Below, piece after piece: positions 24,290 to 36,589 of a stretch of 64,000 bases of DNA. The stretch is from positions 102,600,001 to 102,664,000 of the forward strand of contig CM032230.1 in the NCBI GenBank assembly GCA_019009955.1, in the 5' to 3' direction. The position numbers were made by a program, and so were the translations under genes. Numbering within the stretch: the stretch's first letter is position 1; every line of letters starts with the position of its first letter. The notes below the pieces were generated by a model that saw only the letters and a program-made list of their open reading frames with translations, ran no database searches and was not told the origin of the DNA. The stretch is from Riptortus pedestris (lineage: Eukaryota > Arthropoda > Insecta > Hemiptera > Alydidae).

Positions 24290-24620
24290 ATCAGGCAAGG
24301 CGAGTCGATAAAATCTACATAATCAAACTAGTTACAACTTTAATTATCCACACCACTAGAGTATATATAATTGCTTTGTAACTAGAGCATTAACCAAGAT
24401 ATTTCAATATTCTCAGTTTTCAGTCTTCTATCCCGAATTCCTAGTAATGCAATTTTCTCTGGGATTACGCGGGGCACTAAACATCTTATTCCTTCTCATA
24501 TTTCAAGTCGTGTTTAGATAGGCTTCTTATAACAGGAAAAACGGTGAATAGGCGGAGTCAGATCCTATAGCACGTGGGAAGTCTCAACTTACGACGGAAG
24601 CCCCTTTGTGATAGACGTTT
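24290..24620 (-). repeat. Degenerate HINE-like fragment
   Basis: Minus-strand pieces GCATTAACCAAGATATTTCA, TCTCAGTTTTCAGTC and 5'-end-like GCACGTGGGAAGTCTCAACT and GATAGACGTTTTTAT. Confidence 0.6.
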
Positions 24621-25763
24621 TTATCAAATAGGTGGTGGATAAGTGAAGAAATTATTTCAAAATGTTTTTATGATTATCAAAATGACTGTTTCCCCTAAAA
24701 GAAATATCGTCCAACGGAATTTTTAGAGGGAATGAAATTAATTTTCAAATGATTTATTTGGGTTATTCTCAGTATAATTTGAAGGAAACTGCAGGAATAA
24801 ATCAATTCTTTAGGTACAGTAAGTAAGTTCAAAGAATTTGTTAAAAAGATTATAAAATAATAAAATGAGAATTCAAAGAAAGTTTTTATATTATGAGTTA
24901 AAACTAAAATAGGAAGCATTCATTTCATTTATACATTATTTCACCCCACCACATTTCCACTCGGAAATTAATAAAGTTCTCCATCGAATGTGCGTCAAAT
25001 TAATTTAAAAAAACTGGTCATAATTTTTGGAGTATTTTTTATTATTTTCTGTAAAAATACTCTCACGTTTTCGTGATTTACTTCATCGTAGCTGGGATGA
25101 ACTCTTGCAGTTTAAGATGATGTTATACATTAGAATTTGATAAAAATCACAATTAATCGCAACCTAAATGACTGTTGGGAAGGTTTCTAGACGTTTAAGT
25201 CTTTAGACAGGTCAAAGCTGGATGATTTAAATAAAATTATTCTTCAACTCTATTGACCTTCTAATAATTATTTCAATATTTCATGATGCTCAAATAATAT
25301 GATAATTTACAGGCCCAGATAAATAGAAGAGCACCACCCTTGAAGGATATTTAAACAGAGGGTCTGAATATTTCACTCAGGCTCAGTTCGAAGCAATAAT
25401 AACCTATTGAAGAATTCATAACGTACGCTTTCGTCAGAGGCGAGACAGTCTATAATGTATTTAAAAACGTTGTTGTTCAACAAGAGTGTTGATATTGGTG
25501 AAATTATCGTAGCTATGAGAGTGGCTCCGAAAATAGTTTAGTAAAAAATAAGAAGAGGCAGTGGGATAGGAAGCCGATAGCCAGGATTCTAAATCAGGAC
25601 CTTCAGCACCTCCCCCGCAGCTCTCAGAACAATAGGCTTTTAATTCTTCCATCGTTAATGGCGAATAAAGGTTTATGGAATATAATTTGGGCTCATTCGC
25701 CTTGAACGAAAATATTAATATGTTACACGAACAGATTTATTGTATAATATACATTAGGAATGT
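24621..25763. other. AT-rich spacer with no recognised gene
   Basis: No repeat ends or coding motifs found. The minus-strand frames at 24695-24919 and 25461-25652 are not recognised. Confidence 0.4.
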
Positions 25764-25980
25764 GAGGCACCATACATCAGTAGTAGATCACCTATGCATT
25801 GCAACATCGAGCATGTTCTGTACTTGAATGGGAGACCGCGGCGATAGTTCGCCGGTTCGCTACCAGGGCGAGCGGGTGTCACAGCGGTAATATTGTAGAA
25901 TGGCAGGAGAATAGGCACTAAATATGAGAGGCCATCAGTATGACAAAGGAAATTGACTCTCCTAAATCCCATTCACTAGA
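25764..25980 (+). mobile_element. 5S rRNA-derived SINE (SINE3-like)
   Basis: 25764-25845 resembles metazoan 5S rRNA. GCACCATACATC matches the 5S 5' region, GATCACCT matches the internal promoter approach, and GTACTTGAATGGGAGACCGC matches the C-box region of 5S (GTACTTAGATGGGGGACCGC). Pol III internal promoter elements are therefore partly retained. A body of about 130 bp with GGCACTAAATATGAGAGGCC follows, then A/T-rich sequence. Divergence from 5S is too high for a functional rRNA gene. The body recurs in part near 21905-21990, which favours a SINE over a lone pseudogene. Confidence 0.65.
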
Positions 25981-26448
25981 AAACTAAATTAAATTTTTTT
26001 ATTTTTTTTTTGGATTTATACAGAAATGAAATACCTCAATCATATATTCTATAACATTTTATCTTAAAATAATCGATTTTAAATTATGATGCAAAATAAA
26101 TGAGTAATCGATCTGTAATCAGCTGACTTAGGGAACGTCAGTATCAAAGACCTCCCCAGTGAGAAAGGGACAGTCGCAAAAAACATAAGACGGAACAAGC
26201 ACTTCAGAAATGTAAGTAGGAGTATGTAATTAGATTTAATAACTATATCACGTAAGTTGGCACTTATTAATACAGTACACTAGCAAAGAATTGGCATAGG
26301 GTTTTTTTTCTTTAATTAATGTTAATAATTCTTTATTTAAATTTATGTTATTATTTTTTGAAAAGGGATAGCCACTGAAGAGGTGGTACGAAAGCCATGA
26401 AACATGTAGGGCAGTTTGAATAAAGTTTCCAAGAACATGTTTGGTGAA

Positions 26449-26643
26449 AATGCAGTTTAACCCCACCCTTGGCGGCGCACTTATGAAAATGGCGACAGCG
26501 GCCACATTTTTAACTTTATCTTTTTTAAAACACTTAATTTGGTGGATCCTTAGACTGTGGAGGATATACTCTAGCGACCGCATTCAAAAATTTCCAAAAT
26601 ATGTCATCGGTCATTTTCACCAAGGGTGGGGTTAAACTGCATT
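26449..26643. mobile_element. Small inverted-repeat element, piggyBac-like MITE
   Basis: Perfect 24-bp inverted ends lie at 26449-26472 and 26620-26643 (AATGCAGTTTAACCCCACCC, then TTGG). Inside them is TTAA followed by CCCCACCC on both sides, as in piggyBac-type elements that duplicate TTAA. The inverted repeat also extends outside TTAA, so the exact terminus is ambiguous. Length is 195 bp and no transposase is encoded; the short frames here are incidental. Confidence 0.7.
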
Positions 26644-26704
26644 CCATTCAAATGTTTTTTTATTGGTGACCCTTGCCGTAAAAATTTAGATAAATATTAA
26701 AAAG

Positions 26705-27209
26705 TCCGTCACGCAGGGGCTGCGTAAACTAAGCAGATTTCCCACGTGGTTTTGCAATAGAGAAATCTCCCTATCTACCTAGTAACCCAGTAGTTTCTAG
26801 CCCCAAAAAACAGTTAACCTAACCTCTAAACCTATTCACGAGGGACGAATAGTCACGGAAACGGCCACCAGCGCTCTTGGCGGAAAGTCCGAACATAGCC
26901 GACTCCCGGCAACCACACAAAGAATACAAATGCAAATATCTTGGTTAATATTCAAGATAGAGAATAAATGTATAGAACAATATTTATAGTAAATTTAATT
27001 TACAATAAGATTGGTTAAATACAATTTTTCGAACCGACGTATAATAACAGAGATATTTTGAATTTTCAAAAATTCTCCCTCTAAACACCCCCCTCCCACT
27101 GGTCCGATTTGAGCCATTAACGAAATAGCTCTTCCTTTTTACATTAAACGATTAATTTCCGATTTTGATAACGATCAAACAAAAATTTCGACCGCTAGAT
27201 CTTTAACAG

Positions 27210-27275
<66 letters not shown>

Positions 27276-27395
27276 GAACGGACCTCATTTTTGTCATCTC
27301 CTGGGTAGGATCGATGGACATTTGAGGAAATTTTTCGAAACTCGCGTCATGAGTACGACCTCAATAGCTGATTTCCCTTAAGGGAAATCTGCTAA
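26705..27395 (+). repeat. HINE-like repeat, short form, reference copy
   Basis: The most complete short form. The 5' terminus is TCCGTCACGCAGGGGCTGCG, then AAGCAGATTTCCCACGTG and AGAGAAATCTCC, with the potential to form a 5' stem. The GC-rich interior has CACGGAAACGGCC. The common middle has ATATCTTGGTTAATATTC, GTCCGATTTGAGCC and GACCGCTAGATC. The (TA)n slot is at 27214-27270. The 3' part has GAACGGACCTCATTTTTGTC and the terminal palindrome GATTTCCCTTAAGGGAAATC then TGCTAAAA. The 12-mer AGCAGATTTCCC near the 5' end is the inverse of GGGAAATCTGCT at the 3' end. Subterminal inverted repeats, a microsatellite and a 3' hairpin match Helentron-associated (HINE/DINE-1) architecture, but this assignment is inference. 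Confidence 0.9.
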
Positions 27396-27449
27396 AAATA
27401 TTTATTTATTATCATTATACATTCCAACATGTGACTCATGCTTTTATTA

Positions 27450-27634
27450 TTATTACTATTTATTAACGTCCTCTTTTTGCTACAATGGCTAATGGGACTG
27501 GTCATACACAGGTTCCCACCCTTTTCTAGCCAGGATGGGACTAAGGATTTTATTTAATGAGTTTGTCTCTAAATAAATTCCTATAGCCCAGGCGAGAGTC
27601 GAACTCACCACTCTAGGTTTACCATGTAAGATTT
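27450..27634 (-). mobile_element. tRNA-derived SINE, 5'-truncated, with target-site duplication
   Basis: Reverse-oriented SINE beginning TATTAACGTCC at the tail side and ending in the head region just past the B-box (GGCGAGAGTCGAACTCACC). It is flanked by perfect ATGCTTTTATTA at 27438-27449 and 27635-27646. The A-box half of the head is missing. Confidence 0.9.
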
Positions 27635-27646
27635 ATGCTTTTATTA

Positions 27647-29221
27647 AGTAATTGTTAAGCACATTCTTTTTTTTCCTTCCTTTTCAATTGACACCTATTC
27701 TTTGTTTCTCCTGGTTACAAATAAATAAATTAGACATCATTGTTCTTTGCGAGCCCCCTTCTCTGATCTATTAAGCCAAATTAACAATTGCTTTGCACAA
27801 GTTTTGAAACGAATCATTCAACAAAACATTTTCAAATACCTTATTTTAGTGCAATTATTAAGAAGAGTATTTACAGCTAACTGTTATCTTCATTAAACGA
27901 GTAATTTTATTGTCTAGATTACCGGCAAATAAATGACTTCTTAGATCCTCTAATTCTTACAGGTAATGGTCAGTTACTATCATAATAAAGTTAGTATTCC
28001 AAAGTATTTTCTTCCAATATTTTCGTTTATAAGCATTCTATGCATAGGTATCAGAGCTCGTTTTGTCGTTTGATATATTCTTGGGCATGCTTTTTTTCGT
28101 GAAGACGAATACAAAGTACGAATAACAAAAAAAAAAACACACATTTCAGTTCTTGGGAATTTCAATAGTTCCTACAGAATTTAAAATACCTGAATATTTT
28201 TTACCCTTTTCTCGTGATATTTCTTCCTCTATCTGATCTTACACCTTCGTATTTCTTATTTTTAACCAATGACTACCAATGAAAGCCTAAGATTCTTAAT
28301 TGGACGAATGTAGGTATTTATATTTGCAATTTGGTCTAAAATCATTTTCAAAAGTCTTCCCAATGTCCTCCTTCATTTTCTAAATAGGGTGGCGTATAGT
28401 TGAAAACTATTCAATGGAAAACTACTACGAACTGCTTGTAGACGACGTTATTTTCAGATGGTTGAATGAAATGTGTAGTTGAGCCGATCTTCCATTGAGA
28501 TATTCCTCTGAATTATCAATTGTATTTTTGTTTATTCCGTGGCTTCTAACACACCCTTCAATGGTGGCAAACTAAGAATGGACGCCTCAATTCTGCCTTC
28601 CCAATGCTTTCTAGTGGCCAGAGTAGGAACTACTAATCGGAAGTGAAGAACTATAATTGGCCATATTTATGTCCTTCTATTAAAATTAATCAAGAGTGTT
28701 AGACAATTTTCTTTAATTCTCTTACATTCCTTCCTCACCAATATCCTTTTAATCGTAGTCACTCATCGCAATTATAAATAGTCATTGTAGTTTTATTATT
28801 ATTAAAATACAAAATGATGCTGAACAGTAATTCTTCATAGATTTAAAGACCACAACTACAGTCAGAATTAAAAAAAAATTGTAAAGGACCTGTTCGAATA
28901 CAGCCTGCTTCTGTTGTTTTTTGTAGTAAACTATTGTTCAATTTTATAAACTTAGCACATCTTAATCCTAAAAACACAGCAGAGATGAAGTTAAAATAGA
29001 ATCTGAAGAAAAACAAACTAAACTTCTTCATTAAAACTCTTAACTCCCTTCAGTGTGGTTCCACCAGTAATGTCAGTAAAACACGTCAAAAGTCAGTTCT
29101 CGGTGACCTAATGAATATATCTCTAAACTCAGAGAATAAGTTGCGCAGGGCCAATGGGGTAAACGATACATTTTTGAACAGTTAGTAGGTACAAAGTTTA
29201 CGAGGAAGAAGATTATTCCAT
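27647..29221. other. AT-rich spacer with no recognised gene
   Basis: No repeat ends, RNA genes or protein motifs recognised. The minus-strand frames at 27980-28165 and 28843-29031 have AT-rich composition bias only. Confidence 0.4.
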
Positions 29222-30153
29222 ATGAATTTATTTATGTAGGAGCATCCGCTGCGTGGCGATCTTACTCGTCAAAAACAATGAATATAAACAAAATAAAAAA
29301 CTAAAACAGTAACGGAAAAACATTAAACAATACAATTATAACAGTACAAACTAAGAACTCAACCGACAAACAAAACAACCAAAGAACAAAACGCATCCAA
29401 ATAAGAAAACGCAACGAGAGACAAAAAACAAATAAAAAAAAACGAATCCACAAATTAAAAAAAAATTAAACAAAAACGAAAACGAAACATTAAATTCAAA
29501 AACAAAACAAAAATATATTATAAAGAAAGTAGTAATAAAATATAATGGGCATCTAAATGGAGTAAAAGAAATTTAAAATATTTGAGGTTTAGATAAAATG
29601 TTTATTTTTGCATCCAAAAATGTAATAATAAAAACGTAAAACTTCAATTAAAAATATATCAGATTTTTGAATAGATGTGTATAGTCTTTAAATGTTTAGT
29701 GACGGACTCATTAAATAAACTCCTTGGGCCCAACCTGGCTAGAAAAGGGTGGTAACTTGTAGATAACCCGTCCCGATTAATAATAAACTAAAAACTAGTC
29801 TTTAAATGTTCGAGAATAGGATCTATGTATGGACTCCCCGTTGTAAGTAGTTCGTGTAAATCGTGTGGTATCTGTAAGTTATTGCGTTGCCTCCAGTCAG
29901 TCAGTATATGTTTAACTGTCAAAGCTTCATTACAACATCTACACATTGGTTTGTCTTGTTTGTTCATCAAGTATGAGTGTGTTAGTAGAGTGGGTCCAAT
30001 TCGTAACCGTGTAAGTATTACTTCATCTCTTCTTGCTCTAAAGTCGTAAGGCCACGGCATCACTGAATGTTTAATTCCAAATTTTCCACTGAATGGAAAA
30101 GACCAAATGAAATTAAAATTATAATTCCATTTGAAATCGGATTTCCAAAACAT
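29222..30153 (-). pseudogene. LINE ORF2 C-terminus and 3' tail, split by a SINE
   Basis: The minus-strand frame 30153 to 29788 contains MPWPYDFRARRDEVILTRLR, IGPTLLTHSYLMNKQDKP and MCRCCNEALTVKHILTD. This is the post-RNase-H zinc-knuckle tail typical of I/Jockey-type LINE ORF2. The 3' region continues left through A/C-rich sequence (T/G-rich on the sense strand) to a typical LINE end at about 29222-29265 (sense GATCGCCACGCAGCGGATGC, then TCCTACATAAATAAA). The element is 5'-truncated and its reading frame is interrupted by the SINE at 29697-29796. Confidence 0.8.
29697..29796 (+). mobile_element. tRNA-derived SINE, 5'-truncated, nested in a LINE
   Basis: Only the body and tail remain (CCTGGCTAGAAAAGGGTGG, GATAACCCGTCCC). 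Flanking direct repeats AGTCTTTAAATGTT at 29683-29696 and 29797-29810 (14 bp, identical) are the target-site duplication, so the host LINE was already present when this SINE inserted. Confidence 0.9.
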
Positions 30154-33100
30154 TTTTTAAGCAATGCTGATTAAAAAACAATTAAACCTGACTAAGACAG
30201 AATTTATTTCAACTGAGAATGACTTCAAGATATAGCTACTCCATATTATTAACCAAAGAATACAGATCTACACCATAATTGGACGATTTAACAGCAATTT
30301 CATTCGCACCATTTCATAATTATGCAAATATCATTCACAAACCTTCTAAAATATTCAAATTGATAGCAAAAGACCAAAAAATAAAGAGGAAAGGAAAATA
30401 ATAGCTTCGGGAGAAAAACATGTCAATTTTCCACAACGCCTCTACCATTAACAAGGAAAATAACTTGGCCTCTAGCTAGGATATTTTGTAGGACCTATTC
30501 TTGTAAACAACTAAGGAAACCACAAATTAAATTTATAGCAATAATTTTGTTGCTATCGTTTAAACCTATATTCCACCGAAAATCAGATATATTATTTAAA
30601 TGGTTTTAGAAAAATATTATTTCCTCATGTTTCGTGGTTTACTCACGTGCTGTGTTCATTGTTATTTAAATACATGGAAGAGACATGATAGTATTTATTG
30701 AAACTTGAAATCAGACATGTAACTAACTCATCATGCATATCCTTCAAGTTTGAGAAACTCGGGGATTCTACTGCTATTTCCTAGTTTTCGGATTAGTTTA
30801 AGTCATAGAATGATTTCATAACACGGAAGTAAATCTTGAATCTGTTAAATTAAGTGGATAATTTCAATCGTTTGGGAGGTTTCATGGACAAGATAGTTCA
30901 AACAATTATGATATATGTACACTCACATGAACAATAGGTAAAGTATTTGAAATAAACTGAATAGCTAACTATAAAAAGTAAACAATATACACCTTTTTTT
31001 ATCCAGTGACAATTATGAAGGACCAGGACAAGGACGGTTCACCTTTATACCACGTCATTAACTACATTTACTTGATTATTTGGTTTTTAAATACTTAAAA
31101 AATAAAATACCAATAAAAATAATAACTCCTCTAACTATAATACTTAAAATACACAATTAATAAGGGGGTCCCTAACCCCTTGAATGTCCATAAAGGACAT
31201 TGTACATTTGTAGTACTCATAAAACACAAAAAACAATAAAATAAAACGAAAACAAAACAAAATCAGAAGAGAATATCAACATAAAAAACGCCTCTTACGT
31301 TGTTGTCTAAAATTAATACATCATTCACTAGAGTTCCCAACACCTTCATTCTAGTATGGGAACATCAAAACGCAAAAATGAAAAAGAAATCCGTATATAA
31401 AGGACAAAATATGAAAGTATTTAATTAGTAATAATTAATGAAACATTATTCAAAAACAATAAAAATACAATATCATGTACGAAGCACAAGCAACAGATGG
31501 AAAGTTTTAAATTAGTAAGCAGATTCAGACTAAAGATAAAAACTGGGTTACATTAAATCGAAACGAATAATAAATTATTTCCACTTGTGAATTCGACATT
31601 ACGTCAGTACTATAGGTAGTTTTAGGATCAATAATTTTTCGCCTAATTTTTATAAATGTAATTGTTTTAGAGTAAAAAAAAAAAACTTTTGATACGCAAA
31701 CTCATAAAGATGTCCTTATTAACAGCTGTAGGGTAGGTGAAGGTAGTCTACATTTGAAGATGACGTCTGTTTCCAAATATTATACATTATTTGGAAGCCA
31801 TAAAGCAGTATTATACATTTTGCTCAATGCTACAAAAGGAATATTTAACCTGGATGCACTTTTCTCAGAATATAATTTATTCCCTTTTAGAAACATTAAG
31901 AGGAACAATGGATGAATAATCAAGAATAGCCCCCAATTTATAAATCCCCTATTTTATAAAACGAATACTTATAAGGTACTAGAATATTTTCTTTTCTTTT
32001 CGAAATATGCACCTATACATTCATTTTTCTCTTTAAAAATAAGAACATGGCTGGAATATGCAAATGTAATAATATATTTTATTGTAGAAATATACTGACT
32101 CCATTTTCTCCTTTTTAATATCTTTAAGTAATGTACAGAACATTATTTGATGGGTAGAAAGATACATGTCAATATACCTGAGCACATTAAATAAAATACT
32201 TAGTCCCACTCTGGCTAGAAAAGGACCTCTGTTCAAAAGAAAGAACATGTAGAAAACCCTTCCCGATTAGCCATAGTTGGACGTCAATAACATAACAATA
32301 ACTATCTATAAAAGTAATCTGATTATTTATTTATCTTTTAGTCCTACAACTATTGAATTTTACTGGAGACTGGAAATGATAAATAAAATGTTTCTTTCAT
32401 TTTTTAAGTGGTGAAACCTTATCTTCCAAGATGAACTAGACCTTATGTTTCAGAAGGAAAAAAACTAATATATTTGATAACCTAATTCAATATAAATGTG
32501 CTAAATTATATATAACTTACAAAAAAAAAAGTGCTGGATACATATGGAATTGTAAAATGTAAATACAACCCATGAATGTCCTACCTACAAAAACCCAGTT
32601 CCCAAGACATAAAATTCACTATTGAGTGTACAAATTATCAAACGTAAAGATATCTATGCAAAAAAATCTCCCTGTCATTCATTTAAAAAGAAAAAAACAA
32701 CAATATACACGACAAACGAATATATACCATTCTAATGAACGAAAATAATGGGATCAGAAATAAGAAAAAGTATATAAAATACAAACAAAATTTGGCTGCA
32801 CTACAGTTAATCAAAGTATCGGTAAAAGAAAGAAAGCTCTAATGCAAAAATTAAACACTCAGTACAAATGTGTAAGAGGGCGAGATAAAAAAAAAAAAAC
32901 ATTCTCTGATAAACGGAAATTTGAAACTTTAATTAGATCAAAAGATCGAGAAAAATAACATCAGCACTACCTTGCAGTTATAGAATTCTAATAATATTTG
33001 TGAACCTTATTATGTTCAAGGAAATTTACAAATTGAAACTCTAAGATAAACTATATAATTAAACACTGGAATTAGTGTCTATTATAACTAATTTCAATGA

Positions 33101-33880
33101 GGTTTCATATTTTAAAACAAATATCTAATATTACAATAAATAAGTTCTCACGACTCTCCTGAATTTCCTTCAAGGAATGCAATTAATAAAAGTACTACGG
33201 GACTATGCGCATCCAATGCAAATAAAATATCGTCAAAAAACTAATTCTCACAAATAAAAACAATTCCAAGAAGAAAATGCATTTACATGGTATTGAAAAT
33301 TAAGTTGGAGTTAAGATCTTTAGCATAACTCTCATCATCGGAGGTTTGACAATTATTTCATTTTCCTATAAATTCCAAGGTCATTGGATATTTTAATTAA
33401 TTTATAGTGAATGTTTAATCCATTGTAGTATTTTTTTGGAGTGGGGATATGTACATCGCGTTTTACAGAGGGAAATCTTTCATCGTGATATTAAAGTAAA
33501 TGAAAAATGTGTAACGTACTTAGAAAACTTTAAACTAATGTACTTTACAACTCGTGCTATGTTTTTGAGTTTTCAATAAGTCTTAAGTCCATTAAGCAAC
33601 TCTGATTAACATAATATGAACTAATTGATAAACATTTATGAAAAGAACAAAGTGGAATACTTATTCAGTTAAATCTTAAAATTAATTATTAAAGAAAATT
33701 TGTGTTAATACATTCCATGTGTAACTAGATGTAAAAATGAATTATGTGGCCTAGATGATTTTCATAACCTGTTCAACAATTAAGGCACGATAATAGTTGA
33801 GATATTTTACTAGAACATGTATTATGAGTATTTTTTTTTTGATTATTTATTTCTTCCATCAGAATTAACCATCAACAGAA
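30154..33880. other. A-rich spacer with no recognised gene
   Basis: Strongly A-biased plus strand. 31150-31270 has TTGAATGTCCATAAAGGACA followed by an A/C-rich stretch resembling a minus-strand LINE 3' end, but no ORF2 sequence accompanies it. The only other assignable piece is the SINE fragment at 32184-32290. Confidence 0.4.
32184..32290 (+). repeat. tRNA-derived SINE, degraded body fragment
   Basis: Contains CTCTGGCTAGAAAAGG and AACCCTTCCCGATTAGCC then GGACGTCAATAA. About 22 extra bases (32222-32248) lie between two halves that are contiguous in other copies. The head is missing. Confidence 0.75.
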
Positions 33881-35201
33881 TTAATGACCGTCATTTTTCG
33901 AAGCATGCTTTCCACCATATATATATGGGCTCAAAGAGAGCCATATGGGGAAAGAAAAGAAATAAACGATATTCATTAGTGAGTTATAAGAGGGTAGGAT
34001 GAGTATAAGGTGTTGCGCGTATCTGGCCAGCTGACGACAATCCTGGCACAGAGCAGCCCTTCTACCAAAATACCATCTAATCTCCCCACTCTGCTCCTCT
34101 CTCGGCCTTCTCTCCCCGCCATATACCAACCCTATCCAACTAAACAGTCAAGAGTTATTCCTAAGGCATATTGTGCAGATATATATAAAATTAGGGAGGT
34201 GCTCTGATAAACTGAAGGTTTATAAAGTAGTTTGTCGTAGCCAGTTTGGTACTCCAAAGAACAGGTTTCAATCTTTGCCGGGTAGTAAAGAATTTGAGTG
34301 ATTGACGAGAAAGAGCATGTGGCCAGTAGTGAAAAGGAAACTGAAGTAGTCATTAACAATCGTACTCGAATCAAAAGACGAAAATTGAATTCATTCCTCG
34401 CCCAGAAAGACTATTTACTTAGTACGACACTACGATACAGTTGAACTAACTAACTATCTAGGGTAATCCAGCCTACAGACTAATCAGAGCAACGAGCAAC
34501 TATTCCCCTTGATATTTACACTTATCCCCGTAACTATAAGTTCTGAGCAAGCGAGACAGAATTGTAACCGAAATCAGCAAATAAGAGGAGGCACGTGCTT
34601 GACCTCGTTTTTGGTAGGCTCCAGGATCCCGCTCCTGGTATCGAACTCATGAATGAAGGGAGAGAGGTGCGGAGCACATGAATGGCCCATCTTCCTCAAT
34701 GGTCGTCATTCAACAACCCTTAGAAACTAACCCTTGGGATGATATTATAGACAGGAATGACTGTCATTTTTGCAATTTTGCATGGTGTTGATGGAGGTTG
34801 TAGTCGTACAAGTACTATTAAGACGTTTTACCCATATCATTGAATCTGAGTACAGCTTTCAGATAGGATACATGTAAGTTTACGTAATGCTCGAGGCGGT
34901 TGGAAAAATTATTTTCTGCAGGGAAAAGATATTTAGGATTAATTCAAAACTTTAAGTCAAGAGATTTCGCGCCATCTATCAGGTGGGCGAGCGGCATGGT
35001 CACATGCTGAAAATGATTTCAAAACAGTAATAATCATGCACTCAACGTTTGTGTATTTCGAGTGATTTCGTAACATTGAAGCAACGTCAAAAAGGGAAAC
35101 ATGGTACTAGCTGACTTGAGTAGACTATTTTAGCCACTCCATGCATGCTGTCAGAGTAGTGTAAGGGAGTATGAGACTGTATGGTGAAACATTGGCACTC
35201 A

Positions 35202-35640
<439 letters not shown>

Positions 35641-35935
35641 TCACGCTTCAATCTTTCTACAATTTTAGGTCATTGAAAAGCCGTCTGGTTCATGTCCAAA
35701 TAATATCGTGGACATATTCGTGTGACTCGAACCACAAAATATATATATGGGTAATTCTGATGTAAGGTGGAAGCTCAAATATAATAGGTCTATTATCAAG
35801 TAGGGAGTCCCTCCACTAGACATAATACTATTGTCATACCTGTCAATAGATGCTATCATCGAGTACACATGGCACGCGCTTTCGGTGCTATGGCCACCAT
35901 CCTCTACTTTTTATTTTTGCAACAATATATAAGTA

Positions 35936-36524
35936 CGAGGGCGTATTGAAAAGTAAGGTCTCCTATTTTTTTTTTCATAGGAAATTTAATTTATTTACAA
36001 CTTTGGTTACATCGTTGGAAGGGTTGAATATTTACCTATTTTTTTACATATTCGGCTTGACGATCAATAACTTTTTGCATTCTGTTTACCAGCTTTTTAA
36101 TGCCGGTGCCGTACCACTCTCCCGCCGCGTCACGAAGCCAACTGACGACTGCTTCTTGAACTTCATGACAATGCGCGTCCACATGTGTCACATCAAACGA
36201 CCACCCTACTCAATGGATTCGGCTGGGATATCATCGACCCTCCTAACAGCCTGGACCTTGCCCCCAGCGACTACCACTTGTTTCTCGCTCTCAAGAAACA
36301 GTCGAGAAGCAGTAGTCAGTTGGCTTCGTGACGCGGCGGGAAAGTGGTACGGCACCGGCATTAAAAAGCTGGTAAACAGAATGCAAAAAGTTACTGATCG
36401 TCAAGGCGAATATGTAGAAAAATTGGTAAATATTCAACCCTTCCAACGATGTAACCAAAGTTGTAAATAAATTAAATTTTCTATGAAAAAAAAATATGAG
36501 ACCTTACTTTTCAATACGCCCTCG
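35936..36524. mobile_element. Fold-back mariner element
   Basis: CGAGGGCGTATTGAAAAGTA at the left and its complement at the right, flanked by TA (35934-35935 and 36525-36526), mark a mariner insertion. The arms 35936-36156 and 36305-36524 are near-identical inverted copies over about 220 bp. Each carries the transposase 3' end and 3' UTR (right arm plus strand: KWYGTGIKKLVNRMQKVTD, RQGEYVEKL). The 148-bp spacer holds NSLDLAPSDYHLFLALKKQ at 36245-36301, around the third catalytic Asp of the D,D34D triad. The N-terminal two thirds are absent. The 206-codon plus frame across the element is a chimeric read-through. It sits about 500 bp upstream of the junctophilin start codon. Confidence 0.9.
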
Positions 36525-36589
36525 TATTACAAGCGAATTACGCTTATGATAATAAAACAAATTGACTTGATTATTGGCTTGAGGTGGAA

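Noticed and set aside
25764..25860. Functional 5S rRNA gene
   Set aside because: Too many differences from 5S, no tandem array, no T-run terminator directly after the 5S part, and a SINE-like body follows.
35850..36470. 206-residue plus-strand protein
   Set aside because: The frame reads across both arms and the spacer of a fold-back mariner. Only pieces in the right arm are transposase-like, and the left arm is antisense to transposase.
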